From Photorhabdus asymbiotica (GTDB lineage Bacteria; Pseudomonadota; Gammaproteobacteria; Enterobacterales; Enterobacteriaceae), in NCBI RefSeq assembly GCF_003634575.1, contig NZ_RBLJ01000001.1, positions 1,116,001-1,180,000 of the forward strand: a DNA stretch of 64,000 nt, read 5' to 3'. A program made the translations under genes and the position numbers. Below the pieces are notes generated by a model. It saw nothing but the letters and a program-made list of their open reading frames with translations, was not told the DNA's origin and searched no databases. Positions 27,666 to 36,965 of the stretch are shown in pieces. Each line of letters opens with the position of its first letter. Position 1 is the stretch's first letter.

Positions 27666-28682
27666 TTATGCGGAAACGCTCAGATCAGACTCATTAAGCA
27701 TGACTAAAGATTCTTCTTGCTGTTCATCATTTAAAGATGACCAAGGTTTGTATATCGTTAATAATTCCAACACCTTTTCAAGAGAATGTGCTTTCAATCC
27801 TCGTATCAGATTATTAGGAAATCCTGTACCTGACTCTTCCAAATCATCATTATATTTCAATAAGATTTTATGGCCTATCGGCTGAGATACCGGCAATTTC
27901 TGTTGTAATACATCAAGTAAATCATGTTCCACAACATAATGACGTATCAATCCATTTTCAGCGATAACCCTACCCTCTTGTGGTGAAAACCCCAAATTTT
28001 TCATCATATTGTCAGAAACACCGGCTGAATTAAATATTACCGCAGGCTTTCCAACTGATAATGCAGCTGTCGCTGCTAATCCGCCCCCCAAAGAATGCCC
28101 TGTAAATAGCAAATTTTCCCCAAATGTTATTCTGGCAGTACGAGCTAAATCAACCGCCTGATGATATTGAGCTTCATCAAATCCAAAACCTTGCCGTAAG
28201 TTAGTCAATATGTCCTTCAAATCGTTAGTGCCTACAAAAGCGACGATATAGAGATCACCATTACGATAAATACCTGCCTGAAAACCCGTTGTTTCATCTC
28301 TCAAATTTGCCGGTTCTATTCCTGCTTTTAATAATTCACTATCAGAAAGGCGAACATAATCACCTATTCCCATAGTGGTTCTAATGTAGACATCATCAGA
28401 AATCAAAGTCAGCATATAATCAATTTCATGAGATTGCTTACCACTAATCTGTTCAACATTAATATCTGTTATTGATTTTAAATTGGTGTTAGTACTCTGC
28501 TCATTAACTAATGACTGGTAGGTTCTATTATTCTGCTTGGTTGTTGCAGAAATATAAGAAATTTCAGTAGTTACTTTCTTAATATTCTGGGTTGAAACAG
28601 AAGATGGTGTAACAAGTTCAAGCTGATTTGAAACAGGAAAACCTGAATCAACCGATAGACTTATACCAATTGATAAACTCAT
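27666..28682 (-). CDS. Alpha/beta-hydrolase lipase, candidate secreted effector
   Basis: 338 aa. The nucleophile elbow LLFTGHSLGGGLAA is intact, with YIVAFVGTND as the oxyanion strand and plausible acid (EHDLLDV) and base (KAHSLEKVL) residues downstream. It looks like a class 3 lipase / DUF2974-type hydrolase. The first 110 residues are low-complexity Ser/Thr/Asn-rich, with no classical signal peptide, as in effectors delivered by dedicated secretion systems. Operon partner is the ankyrin gene; the RBS (AGGGGA) lies just before the ATG. No VgrG, PAAR or Hcp gene lies in this window. Confidence 0.82.
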   Translation of the reverse strand: MSLSIGISLSVDSGFPVSNQLELVTPSSVSTQNIKKVTTEISYISATTKQNNRTYQSLVNEQSTNTNLKSITDINVEQISGKQSHEIDYMLTLISDDVYIRTTMGIGDYVRLSDSELLKAGIEPANLRDETTGFQAGIYRNGDLYIVAFVGTNDLKDILTNLRQGFGFDEAQYHQAVDLARTARITFGENLLFTGHSLGGGLAATAALSVGKPAVIFNSAGVSDNMMKNLGFSPQEGRVIAENGLIRHYVVEHDLLDVLQQKLPVSQPIGHKILLKYNDDLEESGTGFPNNLIRGLKAHSLEKVLELLTIYKPWSSLNDEQQEESLVMLNESDLSVSA

Positions 28683-29217
28683 AAACTTCCCCTAAGGATA
28701 GTTGAAAATAATTAGCTATTTAATTGGTGCAATTAATCTATCGGCAGGGAATAACATTAAGTTAAATGAATGTTTAATTTATGTTATAAAATATAATGAA
28801 TTGTGATTTCTATCTCTGATATCAGATCAAACTCTACCTAATATTTATCAGCGACTTAAATACCAGTAATCATTTCTATCGCTATGTTCATGCAACAAAG
28901 CAAACTACCAAGCACATCATTCCGGTTATTTGGTCAAACCAATATATTTGACACCCACATACCAACATGTAACGAGGATATCCATTGATTCAGTCCAATT
29001 AATTTCATATAGTTACTACAAATATATTGTAACCTTATAGTTTAAATAGGTATTTATAGCTAACTGCAAAGGAATTGTTTTGATAAATTTTCAAAAATAC
29101 TTTATGACATTGAAATAGTTATCAAAAATTTAGTTTTAGTGTTCATCAAAGGTTTCCCTCTGATTTTGGAGTCGGTAAGCTAACGTCCATCTGGTAATTA
29201 TATAGAAAGGATTTGTT
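28683..29217. other. AT-rich intergenic region
   Basis: 535 bp between the lipase start and ung. It must hold promoters for both, but I see no clear motif, repeat or small gene in it. Confidence 0.6.
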
Positions 29218-29898
29218 ATGTCCGCACCTCTCACATGGCACAACGTGATCGGTAATGAAAAAAAACAACCTTATTTTATCGACACACTGGCCTACGTCGC
29301 CAAAGAGCGTCAAGCAGGTAAAACTATTTATCCACCACAACAGGATGTATTTAATGCATTCCGTTACACCGAATTGGCCGATATTAAAGTTGTAATACTT
29401 GGGCAAGACCCTTACCACGGCCCTAATCAGGCACATGGTCTCTCTTTTTCTGTGCAACCCGGTATTCCTGCACCACCTTCCCTGGTTAATATGTACAAAG
29501 AACTAGCATCTGATATACCGGGCTTCCAACATCCAAATCACGGTTGTCTGATCAGTTGGGCCAAACAAGGAGTGTTACTACTCAATACCGTATTAACCGT
29601 AGAACGTGGCAATGCTCACTCTCACGCGAATCTGGGCTGGGAAACTTTCACAGACAAAGTCATTGCAGCTATCAATGAGCATCGCTCAGGCGTAGTTTTT
29701 CTTCTCTGGGGATCTCACGCGCAGAAAAAAGGTTACTTTATCGATAGTAACAAACACTATGTCCTCAAAGCACCTCACCCATCTCCTCTATCCGCCCATC
29801 GAGGATTCTTTGGCTGTAAACACTTTTCAAAAGCCAATGAATTGCTTGAAAAACAAGGGCTAGAACCAATCAATTGGACACCTGAGTTACCACAGTAA
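29218..29898 (+). CDS. ung: Uracil-DNA glycosylase
   Basis: 226 aa base-excision-repair enzyme removing uracil from DNA. The water-activating motif [16 protein letters not shown] and the DNA-minor-groove motif [17 protein letters not shown] are intact; length matches the family (E. coli 229). Preceded by an AAAGGA ribosome site and followed by a hairpin shared with grpE. Confidence 0.97.
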   Translation: MSAPLTWHNVIGNEKKQPYFIDTLAYVAKERQAGKTIYPPQQDVFNAFRYTELADIKVVILGQDPYHGPNQAHGLSFSVQPGIPAPPSLVNMYKELASDIPGFQHPNHGCLISWAKQGVLLLNTVLTVERGNAHSHANLGWETFTDKVIAAINEHRSGVVFLLWGSHAQKKGYFIDSNKHYVLKAPHPSPLSAHRGFFGCKHFSKANELLEKQGLEPINWTPELPQ

Positions 29899-29902
29899 AA
29901 AA

Positions 29903-29926
29903 ATGCCGCCCCAACTGGAGCGGCAT
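29903..29926 (-). terminator. Terminator between ung and grpE
   Basis: ATGCCGC ... GCGGCAT stem (7 bp, extendable by mismatched pairs), with TTTTTTT directly behind it on the minus strand, so it is a strong rho-independent terminator for grpE and perhaps weaker for ung. Confidence 0.85.
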
Positions 29927-29951
29927 ACATTATCTACATACTGAGCTAAAA

Positions 29952-30533
29952 TTACTTTGATACAGCTACCATTGCTGGGCGCAATAAACGACCATTTAAG
30001 GTATACCCTTTCTGCATGACCATCATGACATGATTCGGCTCATGCTGATCAGAATCCATCATAGTCATGGCCTGATGAACTTCAGGATTAAAAGGAACAT
30101 TTGTGTCGTCAACAATTTCAATACCAAATTTACCCACAGCCCCAAGGAAAGACTTTAACGTCAGTTCAATACCTTCAATCATTGGTGCTATTTCAGTGTT
30201 AGTACGATCCACCGCATCCAGCGCTCGCTCAAGATTATCAATCACTGGCAACAGTTCATTAGCAAATCTTTCTAACGCAAACTTATGGGCTTTTTCTACA
30301 TCTTGCTCAGTACGACGACGGATATTTTCAACTTCAGCTTTAGCACGCAAAATGGCATCACGTTCACGCTGTTGCGCTTGCTTGAGCTGTTCTTCCAGCT
30401 CTACGACACGCGGATCAACAACGTTTTCAGTCTCTGATGCTTCTGCTTTATCCGCACTGTTTTGCTGTTCAGATACAACTTCCATATCTTCCGAGACTTG
30501 CTCGTCAGGCACTTTTTGTTCTTTACTACTCAT
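29952..30533 (-). CDS. grpE: Nucleotide exchange factor GrpE
   Basis: 193 aa cochaperone that releases ADP from DnaK. An acidic, disordered N-terminus (residues 1-40), a long coiled coil (about 45-115) and the C-terminal beta domain ending in [18 protein letters not shown] are as in E. coli GrpE. It is divergent from nadK, the conserved enterobacterial arrangement, and is preceded by a sigma-32-type promoter. Confidence 0.97.
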   Translation of the reverse strand: MSSKEQKVPDEQVSEDMEVVSEQQNSADKAEASETENVVDPRVVELEEQLKQAQQRERDAILRAKAEVENIRRRTEQDVEKAHKFALERFANELLPVIDNLERALDAVDRTNTEIAPMIEGIELTLKSFLGAVGKFGIEIVDDTNVPFNPEVHQAMTMMDSDQHEPNHVMMVMQKGYTLNGRLLRPAMVAVSK

Positions 30534-30578
30534 GAATATCTCCGCGTATTTGGCATTAATCTCGCTACTTAGCTTATT

Positions 30579-30604
30579 ATGGGGATCTAAACTAGGGATT
30601 CAAG
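30579..30604 (-). promoter_or_regulatory. Heat-shock (sigma-32) promoter of grpE
   Basis: On the minus strand CTTGAA (30599-30604) and CCCCAT (30579-30584) are 14 bp apart, matching the sigma-32 consensus CTTGAAA-N13/14-CCCCATnT. It lies about 46 bp before the grpE ATG, as expected for a heat-shock gene. Confidence 0.8.
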
Positions 30605-30656
30605 GGAACCCGTCATATTGTGAGGACAAAACCTCTTGCTGAAGGAAATTACAACG

Positions 30657-31535
30657 ATGAATAAAAAATTCAAATGCATTGGTATTGTTGGGCATCCTCG
30701 TCACCCAGAAGCACTTGCTACTCATGAAATGCTTTATCACTGGCTAAAATCCAAAGGTTACTGCGTGATTGTTGATCGCCAAGTCGCCAAAGATATTGGC
30801 TTGAAAGATGCACAGACCGGCGGCTTGACTGAAATTGGTAAACTAGCTGATTTGGCTGTTGTTGTTGGTGGTGACGGCAACATGCTAGGCGCTGCTCGGG
30901 TTCTTTCCCGTTATGACATTAAAGTTATCGGAATTAACAGAGGCAATTTAGGTTTTCTGACAGACTTAGATCCTGATAATGCTCTGCAACAACTTTCCGA
31001 AGTACTCGATGGCGAATATCGCAACGAACATCGTTTCCTACTCGAAGCACAAGTCAAAAGAAACGGTCAAAAACCCCGCATCAGTAGCGCAATCAATGAA
31101 ATAGTACTCCATCCGGGGAAAGTGGCTCACATGATTGAATTCGAAGTTTATATTGATGAACGTTTTGCTTTTTCCCAACGTTCTGACGGACTGATTATCG
31201 CAACACCAACCGGGTCTACAGCTTACTCACTTTCCGCAGGAGGGCCAATTCTAACACCTAATCTGGATGCTATCGTCCTAGTGCCTATGTTCCCACATAC
31301 ATTATCTTCCCGCCCATTGGTTATCAGTAGTGAAAGCAGTATCAGATTGAAATTTTCCCAAAACAGCAACGATTATGAAGTCAGTTGCGATAGCCAAATA
31401 GTTTTGCCTATACAAAATGGTGAAGATGTCATTATTAATCGTAGCAAACAGAAGCTCAATTTGATCCACCCTAAAGATTATAATTACTTCAATACCCTAA
31501 GTACAAAACTCAGCTGGTCTAAAAAAATGTTCTGA
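30657..31535 (+). CDS. nadK: NAD kinase
   Basis: 292 aa enzyme phosphorylating NAD to NADP. The [11 protein letters not shown] motif (about residue 72), [15 protein letters not shown] and [16 protein letters not shown] are diagnostic. I placed the start at 30657 ([18 protein letters not shown]), which matches the family N-terminus and sits behind GAAGGA; an in-frame TTG at 30636 adds only seven residues. Confidence 0.97.
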   Translation: MNKKFKCIGIVGHPRHPEALATHEMLYHWLKSKGYCVIVDRQVAKDIGLKDAQTGGLTEIGKLADLAVVVGGDGNMLGAARVLSRYDIKVIGINRGNLGFLTDLDPDNALQQLSEVLDGEYRNEHRFLLEAQVKRNGQKPRISSAINEIVLHPGKVAHMIEFEVYIDERFAFSQRSDGLIIATPTGSTAYSLSAGGPILTPNLDAIVLVPMFPHTLSSRPLVISSESSIRLKFSQNSNDYEVSCDSQIVLPIQNGEDVIINRSKQKLNLIHPKDYNYFNTLSTKLSWSKKMF

Positions 31536-31554
31536 AAAATGGACATCACTACTT

Positions 31555-31574
31555 TACTGTATAAAAAACCAGTT
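31555..31574 (+). promoter_or_regulatory. LexA box 1 of recN
   Basis: TACTGTATAAAAAACCAGTT: CTG-N10-CAG core, the SOS operator pattern, 49 bp before the recN start codon. Confidence 0.8.
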
Positions 31575-31576
31575 TA

Positions 31577-31596
31577 TACTGTATGAAAATACAGAG
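31577..31596 (+). promoter_or_regulatory. LexA box 2 of recN
   Basis: TACTGTATGAAAATACAGAG: CTG-N10-CAG, closer to consensus than box 1 and 2 bp from it. Paired LexA sites are typical of the tightly repressed recN promoter. Confidence 0.9.
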
Positions 31597-31622
31597 GTGT
31601 TTTTATACACAGGAGAGGAAGA

Positions 31623-33284
31623 ATGCTCACCCAGTTAACCATCAGCAACTTTGCGATTGTTCGTGAACTTGAAATTGAATTCCGACCCGGTATGACAGCC
31701 ATAACGGGTGAAACTGGTGCCGGTAAATCTATCGCAATTGACGCATTAGGTTTATGCTTGGGTAATCGAGGTGAGACCAATATGGTGCGCAATGGAGCCT
31801 CTCGTGCTGATATCTGTGCCCGTTTTTCTCTTGCTGATGCTCCTTCAGCGCGTCAATGGTTGGAAGAGCACCAACTTGACGACAGTAACGAATGCCTGCT
31901 ACGCCGCACTATAACTTCAGATGGCCGTTCAAGAGGCTTTATCAATGGTACCGCGGTACCACTTTCCCAATTACGTGAATTGGGTGCCCATCTTATTCAG
32001 ATTCATGGTCAGCACGCTCACCAATTACTACTGGATAGCAACCACCAAAAACGTCTGCTCGATACTTACGCTAATCAATTCAATCTGCAACATGAGATGA
32101 AACAGGCATACCAGAAATGGCACCAAAGCTGTCAAAATTTGGCTCAATTCCAACAACAAGCTCTTGAGCGCCAATCCCGTCAACAGCTACTGGAATACCA
32201 TCTGAAAGAGCTAAATGAACTGGCACCACAACCAGGTGAATATCAGGAACATGATAATGAATACAAACGGCTAGCAAACCGTGGTCAACTATTATCTGTC
32301 AGTCAAAATGCTCTCCAGCTACTGAGTGATAATGATGAACAAAATATTATCAGTCTGTTGAATCACGCTAAACACGAGCTAGCAGAACTCATCACTATGG
32401 ATGATAAATTCAATAACTTACTCATCATGCTGGAAGAAGCATCCATCCAAATTAACGAAGTTAATGATGAACTTCGTCACTACGGTGATCAATTGGATAT
32501 GGACCCAAACCGCCTATTTGAACTAGAACAGAAGATTTCTCAGCAAATCAGAATAGCTCGTAAACACCATGTTGTACCGGAAGAACTTCCTTCTCTACAT
32601 CAACAACTACTAGAAGAACAACAACTATTAGCTCAACAAGAAGATGATTGTGCTCATCTCAGCGAACAGGTTAATAAACACTATAAGCAGGCATTAGAGG
32701 TAGCAGAAAAATTACATCTGATTCGCCAGCAATATGCCAAAGAATTAAATGAGCTAATTACTAACAGTATGCATCAGCTCTCTATGCCTCACGGACGCTT
32801 TACCATTGATGTCTCTTTTATGCCTGAACACCTAAATATCGATGGTGCAGATAAAGTTGAATTTAATGTTACAACTAACCCTGGTCAACCACACCAATTA
32901 CTGGCAAAAGTTGCTTCAGGTGGTGAGCTTTCCCGTATTGCACTGGCAATCCAGGTTATAACGGCCAAAAAAATGGAAACTTCAGCTCTGATTTTCGATG
33001 AAGTAGATGTAGGTATCAGTGGCCCAACAGCTGCAATTGTCGGTCGCCTATTACGAGAATTGGGCGAATCCACTCAGGTCATGTGCGTCACTCACCTACC
33101 CCAGGTAGCCGGCTGTGGTCACCAACATTTTTATGTCAGTAAACAGACTGACGGTGAAGAAACTGAAACCCAAATGCAGTTGCTGGATAAAAAAACCAGA
33201 TTACAAGAGCTGGCACGACTTCTCGCTGGTAGTGAAGTCACAAAAAACACCTTAGCAAACGCAAAAGAGCTGCTGGCTGCATGA
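31623..33284 (+). CDS. recN: DNA repair protein RecN
   Basis: 553 aa SMC-like protein for double-strand break repair. N-terminal Walker A ([17 protein letters not shown]), central coiled coils (about residues 155-380), then the C-terminal ABC signature [14 protein letters not shown] and Walker [14 protein letters not shown]. Length equals the E. coli protein. Two LexA boxes show SOS control. A GGAGAGGAAG ribosome site precedes the ATG. Confidence 0.97.
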   Translation: MLTQLTISNFAIVRELEIEFRPGMTAITGETGAGKSIAIDALGLCLGNRGETNMVRNGASRADICARFSLADAPSARQWLEEHQLDDSNECLLRRTITSDGRSRGFINGTAVPLSQLRELGAHLIQIHGQHAHQLLLDSNHQKRLLDTYANQFNLQHEMKQAYQKWHQSCQNLAQFQQQALERQSRQQLLEYHLKELNELAPQPGEYQEHDNEYKRLANRGQLLSVSQNALQLLSDNDEQNIISLLNHAKHELAELITMDDKFNNLLIMLEEASIQINEVNDELRHYGDQLDMDPNRLFELEQKISQQIRIARKHHVVPEELPSLHQQLLEEQQLLAQQEDDCAHLSEQVNKHYKQALEVAEKLHLIRQQYAKELNELITNSMHQLSMPHGRFTIDVSFMPEHLNIDGADKVEFNVTTNPGQPHQLLAKVASGGELSRIALAIQVITAKKMETSALIFDEVDVGISGPTAAIVGRLLRELGESTQVMCVTHLPQVAGCGHQHFYVSKQTDGEETETQMQLLDKKTRLQELARLLAGSEVTKNTLANAKELLAA

Positions 33285-33396
33285 TAGACACAACTTTTAC
33301 GTATATTTGGGGTCATAACTAAGGCTTGTAGAGGTTTTCAATCTCGTCAAGGTCTATTATTATCAACATCCTGACTCCTAAAGGAATGTAATTACC

Positions 33397-33744
33397 ATGC
33401 GCTGTAAAATGTTGACTGCCGCTGCTGTATCATTCGTTATGCTGACTGCGGGTTGCTCTATGTTGGAACGGGTTGTTTATCGCCCTGATATTAATCAGGG
33501 AAACTATCTGACATCTGCGAATGTATCAAAAATCCACAAGGGAATGACCCAGCAACAGGTAGCCTACACATTGGGGACACCAATGTTACAGGACCCGTTT
33601 GGTACTCAAACATGGTTTTATGTGTTTCGTCAGCAACCTGGGCATGAAAAAGTGACTCAGCAAACCTTGACACTGACATTTGACAGTAATGGTGTACTGA
33701 CTGACATTAAAAACGAAAATTCACTTACTAAGAATCTTCAATAA
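33397..33744 (+). CDS. bamE: Outer membrane assembly lipoprotein BamE
   Basis: 115 aa component of the BAM complex that inserts outer-membrane proteins. The signal peptide ends in the lipobox LTAGC, so Cys20 is lipidated. The SmpA/OmlA fold is seen in [29 protein letters not shown]. Located after recN as in E. coli. A strong hairpin terminator follows. Confidence 0.96.
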   Translation: MRCKMLTAAAVSFVMLTAGCSMLERVVYRPDINQGNYLTSANVSKIHKGMTQQQVAYTLGTPMLQDPFGTQTWFYVFRQQPGHEKVTQQTLTLTFDSNGVLTDIKNENSLTKNLQ

Positions 33745-33757
33745 CAAAGAGATATAA

Positions 33758-33790
33758 ACAGCCAGTCAGAAAAACAAATGACTGGCTGTT
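33758..33790. terminator. Bidirectional terminator between bamE and ratB
   Basis: AACAGCCAGTCA ... TGACTGGCTGTT, a perfect 12-bp stem with a 9-nt loop, followed by T-rich sequence on the plus strand; it separates two convergent genes. Confidence 0.85.
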
Positions 33791-33799
33791 TATTGATAA

Positions 33800-34093
33800 C
33801 TATTGAGCATTATTCTTAGCCCGCTCGGCCCGCTTACGACGCATTTCTTTTGGATCGGCCAATAATGGGCGATAAATTTCCACCCGATCACCCTCCTCCA
33901 AAATATCCGTCAGCTTGGCAGGACGACTATAAATTCCGACTTTATTTTTTTGCAGATCAATATCATTACGCAAAGTCAACAAACCTGACGCAATTATCGC
34001 CTGCTCTACAGTCGCACCTTGGGACAATTTCACAGTACGTAGATATTGACGATCAGGCAATGCATAAACAACTTCGATATTGATATCAGACAC
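33800..34093 (-). CDS. ratB: RnfH-family protein RatB (UPF0125)
   Basis: 97 aa ubiquitin-like beta-grasp protein. The frame extends to 34111, but I start at the GTG at 34093 because GAGG lies 8 nt upstream and the product ([18 protein letters not shown]) then fits the family. Conserved core [18 protein letters not shown] and [17 protein letters not shown] present. It overlaps the ratA stop by 8 bp, the classic ratAB toxin-operon arrangement; biochemical role is uncertain in the family. Confidence 0.9.
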   Translation of the reverse strand: MSDINIEVVYALPDRQYLRTVKLSQGATVEQAIIASGLLTLRNDIDLQKNKVGIYSRPAKLTDILEEGDRVEIYRPLLADPKEMRRKRAERAKNNAQ

Positions 34094-34520
34094 TATAAAC
34101 CTCACGTGCACGTAAAGTAAAAGCCTGAATCATACTTCCGACTAATTCCTTAAAAATCCTACCGAAAGCCAATTCAATTAGTTTATTGGTAAATTCAAAA
34201 TCCAGGTACAGCTCAACTTTACACGCATCTTCACTAAGTGGAATAAACTGCCAACCACCCATCAACTTACGAAAAGGCCCATCCACCAGTTGCATATTAA
34301 TGCTTTGATTATCAGCCAGAATATTCCGAGTAACAAAAGTCTTACTAATACCCGCTTTGGAAACATCGACTGACGCAGTCATTTCATTACTACTGATACT
34401 CAACACACGACTGCCGACACATCCCGGTAAAAAATCCGGATAAGAACCAACATCATTGACCAATTTGTACATTTGTTCCACGCTGTACGGTACTAACGCA
34501 GAGCGACTAATCTGTGGCAT
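34086..34520 (-). CDS. ratA: Ribosome association toxin RatA (START/polyketide-cyclase fold)
   Basis: 144 aa from the ATG at 34520, where the protein begins [18 protein letters not shown] and AGGAAA precedes it; an ATG 30 bp upstream is possible. The fold is that of coenzyme-Q-binding COQ10/START proteins, with [16 protein letters not shown] and [18 protein letters not shown] conserved. In E. coli RatA was reported to block 70S association; a ubiquinone-related role is the alternative. Divergent from smpB. Confidence 0.92.
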   Translation of the reverse strand: MPQISRSALVPYSVEQMYKLVNDVGSYPDFLPGCVGSRVLSISSNEMTASVDVSKAGISKTFVTRNILADNQSINMQLVDGPFRKLMGGWQFIPLSEDACKVELYLDFEFTNKLIELAFGRIFKELVGSMIQAFTLRAREVYSV

Positions 34521-34677
34521 ATCATTTCCTGTAAGGCTTAATTGTGGCAAATAATATCACCTATACGTGATCAAAGAAAAATCTGTCAGCGTATGATGCA
34601 ATAAATACTCATTAATCAGCAAATATGCTGCGGGAAAAGATTTCTTTCATCAAAGCATTCAGTATAATGCATACACT

Positions 34678-35160
34678 ATGACAAAGAAAAAAGCACACAA
34701 ACCCGGTTCGGCAACCATTGCCATGAATAGACGAGCCCGTCACGAATACTTCATCGAAGAAGAATTTGAGGCTGGTCTCTCGTTACAAGGATGGGAAGTC
34801 AAGTCACTGCGCGCTGGTAAAGCCAACATCAGCGATAGTTACGTTTTGCTCAAAGATGGAGACGCTTATCTTTTTGGTGCCACCATCACCCCATTAAATG
34901 TAGCTTCTTCCCATGTCGTCTGTGATCCAATGCGCTCACGCAAACTCTTACTCAATCAGCGCGAACTTGACTCATTATATGGTCGAGTCAATCGCGAAGG
35001 TTATACCGTTGTTGCCTTATCTCTCTATTGGAAAAACGCCTGGTGCAAGGTCAAAATTGGCGTAGCAAAGGGTAAAAAGGCACACGACAAACGTTCGGAC
35101 ATTAAAGAACGTGAATGGAAATTAGACAAAGCACGTATTATGAAGAATGCTGGGCGATAA
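34678..35160 (+). CDS. smpB: SsrA-binding protein SmpB
   Basis: 160 aa partner of tmRNA that brings it to stalled ribosomes. N-terminal [39 protein letters not shown] is typical, and the C-terminal basic tail ([18 protein letters not shown]) mimics the codon-anticodon stem. The gene lies 50 bp before ssrA. Confidence 0.97.
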   Translation: MTKKKAHKPGSATIAMNRRARHEYFIEEEFEAGLSLQGWEVKSLRAGKANISDSYVLLKDGDAYLFGATITPLNVASSHVVCDPMRSRKLLLNQRELDSLYGRVNREGYTVVALSLYWKNAWCKVKIGVAKGKKAHDKRSDIKEREWKLDKARIMKNAGR

Positions 35161-35210
35161 ATTCTGGCATTATAGTTTAATATTCTGATATACTCGTGTT
35201 TAAGACACTT

Positions 35211-35574
35211 GGGGCTGATTCTGGATTCGACGGGATTCGCGAAACCCAAGGTGCATGCCGAGGGGCGGTTGGCCTCGTAAAAAGCCGCAAAAAAATAGTT
35301 GCAAACGACAACGAATACGCACTAGTAGCTTAATAACCTGCATAGAGCCCTCTCTCCCTAGCCTCCGCTCTTAGGACGGGGATCAAGGGAGGTCAAACCT
35401 AAAAGAGATCGCGTGGATGCCTTGCCTGGGGTTGAAGCGTTAAATCTAATCAGGCTAGTTTGTTAGTGGCGTGTCTATCCGCAGCTGGCAAGTGAATGTA
35501 AAGATTAGACTAAGCATGTAGTACCAAGGATGTAGGAATTTCGGACGCGGGTTCAACTCCCGCCAGCTCCACCA
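35211..35574 (+). ncRNA. ssrA: Transfer-messenger RNA (tmRNA)
   Basis: 364 nt. The 5' end GGGGCTG pairs with CAGCTCC before the terminal ACCA, forming the alanine-like acceptor stem, and a T-loop (GGTTCAACTCC) is present. The internal reading frame starts at GCA AAC GAC and encodes the proteolysis tag ANDNEYALVA followed by TAA (E. coli ANDENYALAA). smpB directly upstream supports it. It is a well-known island integration site, and an integrase follows. Confidence 0.97.
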
Positions 35575-35607
35575 AATAATGATCCGGATACGTCCGGTGA
35601 AATCCTG

Positions 35608-35642
35608 AAAGCCCGCATGGCACAAGCTCTGCGGGCTTTTTT
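35608..35642 (+). terminator. ssrA terminator
   Basis: AAAGCCCGCA ... TGCGGGCTTT, a 10-bp stem followed by TTTT-rich sequence, 33 bp after the ACCA end. Confidence 0.9.
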
Positions 35643-35685
35643 GTGTCTGTAGTTGTCCGAGAACATCCGGCTAAATCCGGTGATT

Positions 35686-35739
35686 ATTGGTATACGTTTA
35701 GGTATACGGTAGGATGTATACCTAAAAGCGTATACCAAT
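35686..35739. promoter_or_regulatory. Large palindrome upstream of the integrase
   Basis: ATTGGTATACGTTTAGGTATAC and, 8 bp on, its near-complement ending GCGTATACCAAT. The unit GTATAC occurs four times in two inverted pairs. Likely integrase arm-binding or autorepressor sites; no match to a known box. Confidence 0.6.
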
Positions 35740-35758
35740 TCATGAAGGAGCGGCCACA

Positions 35759-36965
35759 GTGGCACGGACAACACTCCCCCTGACCAACACCGAAGTTCTA
35801 CGCGCTAAAGCGTTAGAAGAAGGATCTAACGCTGCATGATGGCGATGGGCTTTTCCTGATAGTGAAAACCAGCGGCAAGAAACTCTGGCGCTTTCGCTAT
35901 CAACGTCCGGCAACAAAACAGCGGACAATGATGGGGCTTGGTGCTTTTCCAGCCCTTTCACTTGCTGATGCCCGAGGGTTAAGAGCGGATTATCTTTCCT
36001 TATTAGCTAATGGCACCGACCCCCAAGTTCAGGCCGAAGTTGTTGAAGAACAGCGACAGATAGCCCTAGACAGTATTTTTTCGACTGTTGCGGCAAACTG
36101 GTTCCAGCTCAAAAGCAAAAGCGTTACCCCTGATTACGCAAAAGACATTTGGCGCTCACTGGAGAAAGATGTATTCCCTGCCATCGGTGAGATCCCCGTT
36201 CAGCAAATCAAAGCCCGTACATTGGTTGAAGCGCTTGAGCCAATCAAAGCTCGTGGGGCGCTTGAGACTGTACGTCGACTGGTGCAGCGCATTAACGAGA
36301 TAATGATTTATGCCGTAAACACTGGTCTGATTGATGTCAATCCAGCATCAGGTGTTGGGATGGCCTTTGAAAAGCCCAAAAAACAAAACATGCCGACGCT
36401 GCGGCCAGAAGAATTGCCGAAGCTGATGCGTTCTTTAGTCATGTCAAATCTGTCTGTTCCGACTCGCTGTCTCATTGAATGGAAACTCTTGACACTTGTT
36501 CGCCCTTCTGAGGCCTCCGGTGCTCGTTGGGCAGAGATCGATCTCGATGCAAAGCTCTGGACTATTCCAGCCGAACGGATGAAGGCTAAGCGTGAGCATA
36601 TTGTTCCTTTATCGCCCCAAGCATTAGAGATTCTGGATGTGATGAAGCCAATCAGCGCTCATCGTGAACATGTTTTTCCAAGCAGAAATGATCCAAAACA
36701 AGCTATGAATAGCCAGACGGCTAATGCTGCTTTAAAACGCATTGGGTATGGCGGTAAATTGGTCGCGCACGGATTACGTTCCATAGCGAGTACAGCGATG
36801 AATGAAGCTGGATTAAACCCAGACGTTATAGAAGCAGCACTTGCTCACAGTGATAAAAATGAAGTTCGTAAAGCCTACAATCGTTCAACCTACCTTACTC
36901 AAAGAAAAGACTTAATGAACTGGTGGGGGTTGTATTTTATTCATTCAATGAGTACACACAAATGA
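35759..36965 (+). pseudogene. P4-type tyrosine integrase, frameshifted near its N-terminus
   Basis: Begins at GTG 35759 after AAGGAG (VARTTLPLTNTEVLRAKA). A single extra base at about 35819 shifts the frame, giving a TGA at 35837. Removing it restores LEKDLTLHDGDGLFLIVKTSGKK, which continues without break to 36965. The catalytic C-terminal part looks intact: Arg in LVRPSEASGARW, HGLRSIAST, and LAHSDKNEVRKAYNRSTY with the nucleophile Tyr. A product could start at an internal GTG (35862) but would lack most of the arm-binding domain. Sits at the ssrA 3' end. No second copy of the ssrA end (attR) was found in the window. Confidence 0.8.
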
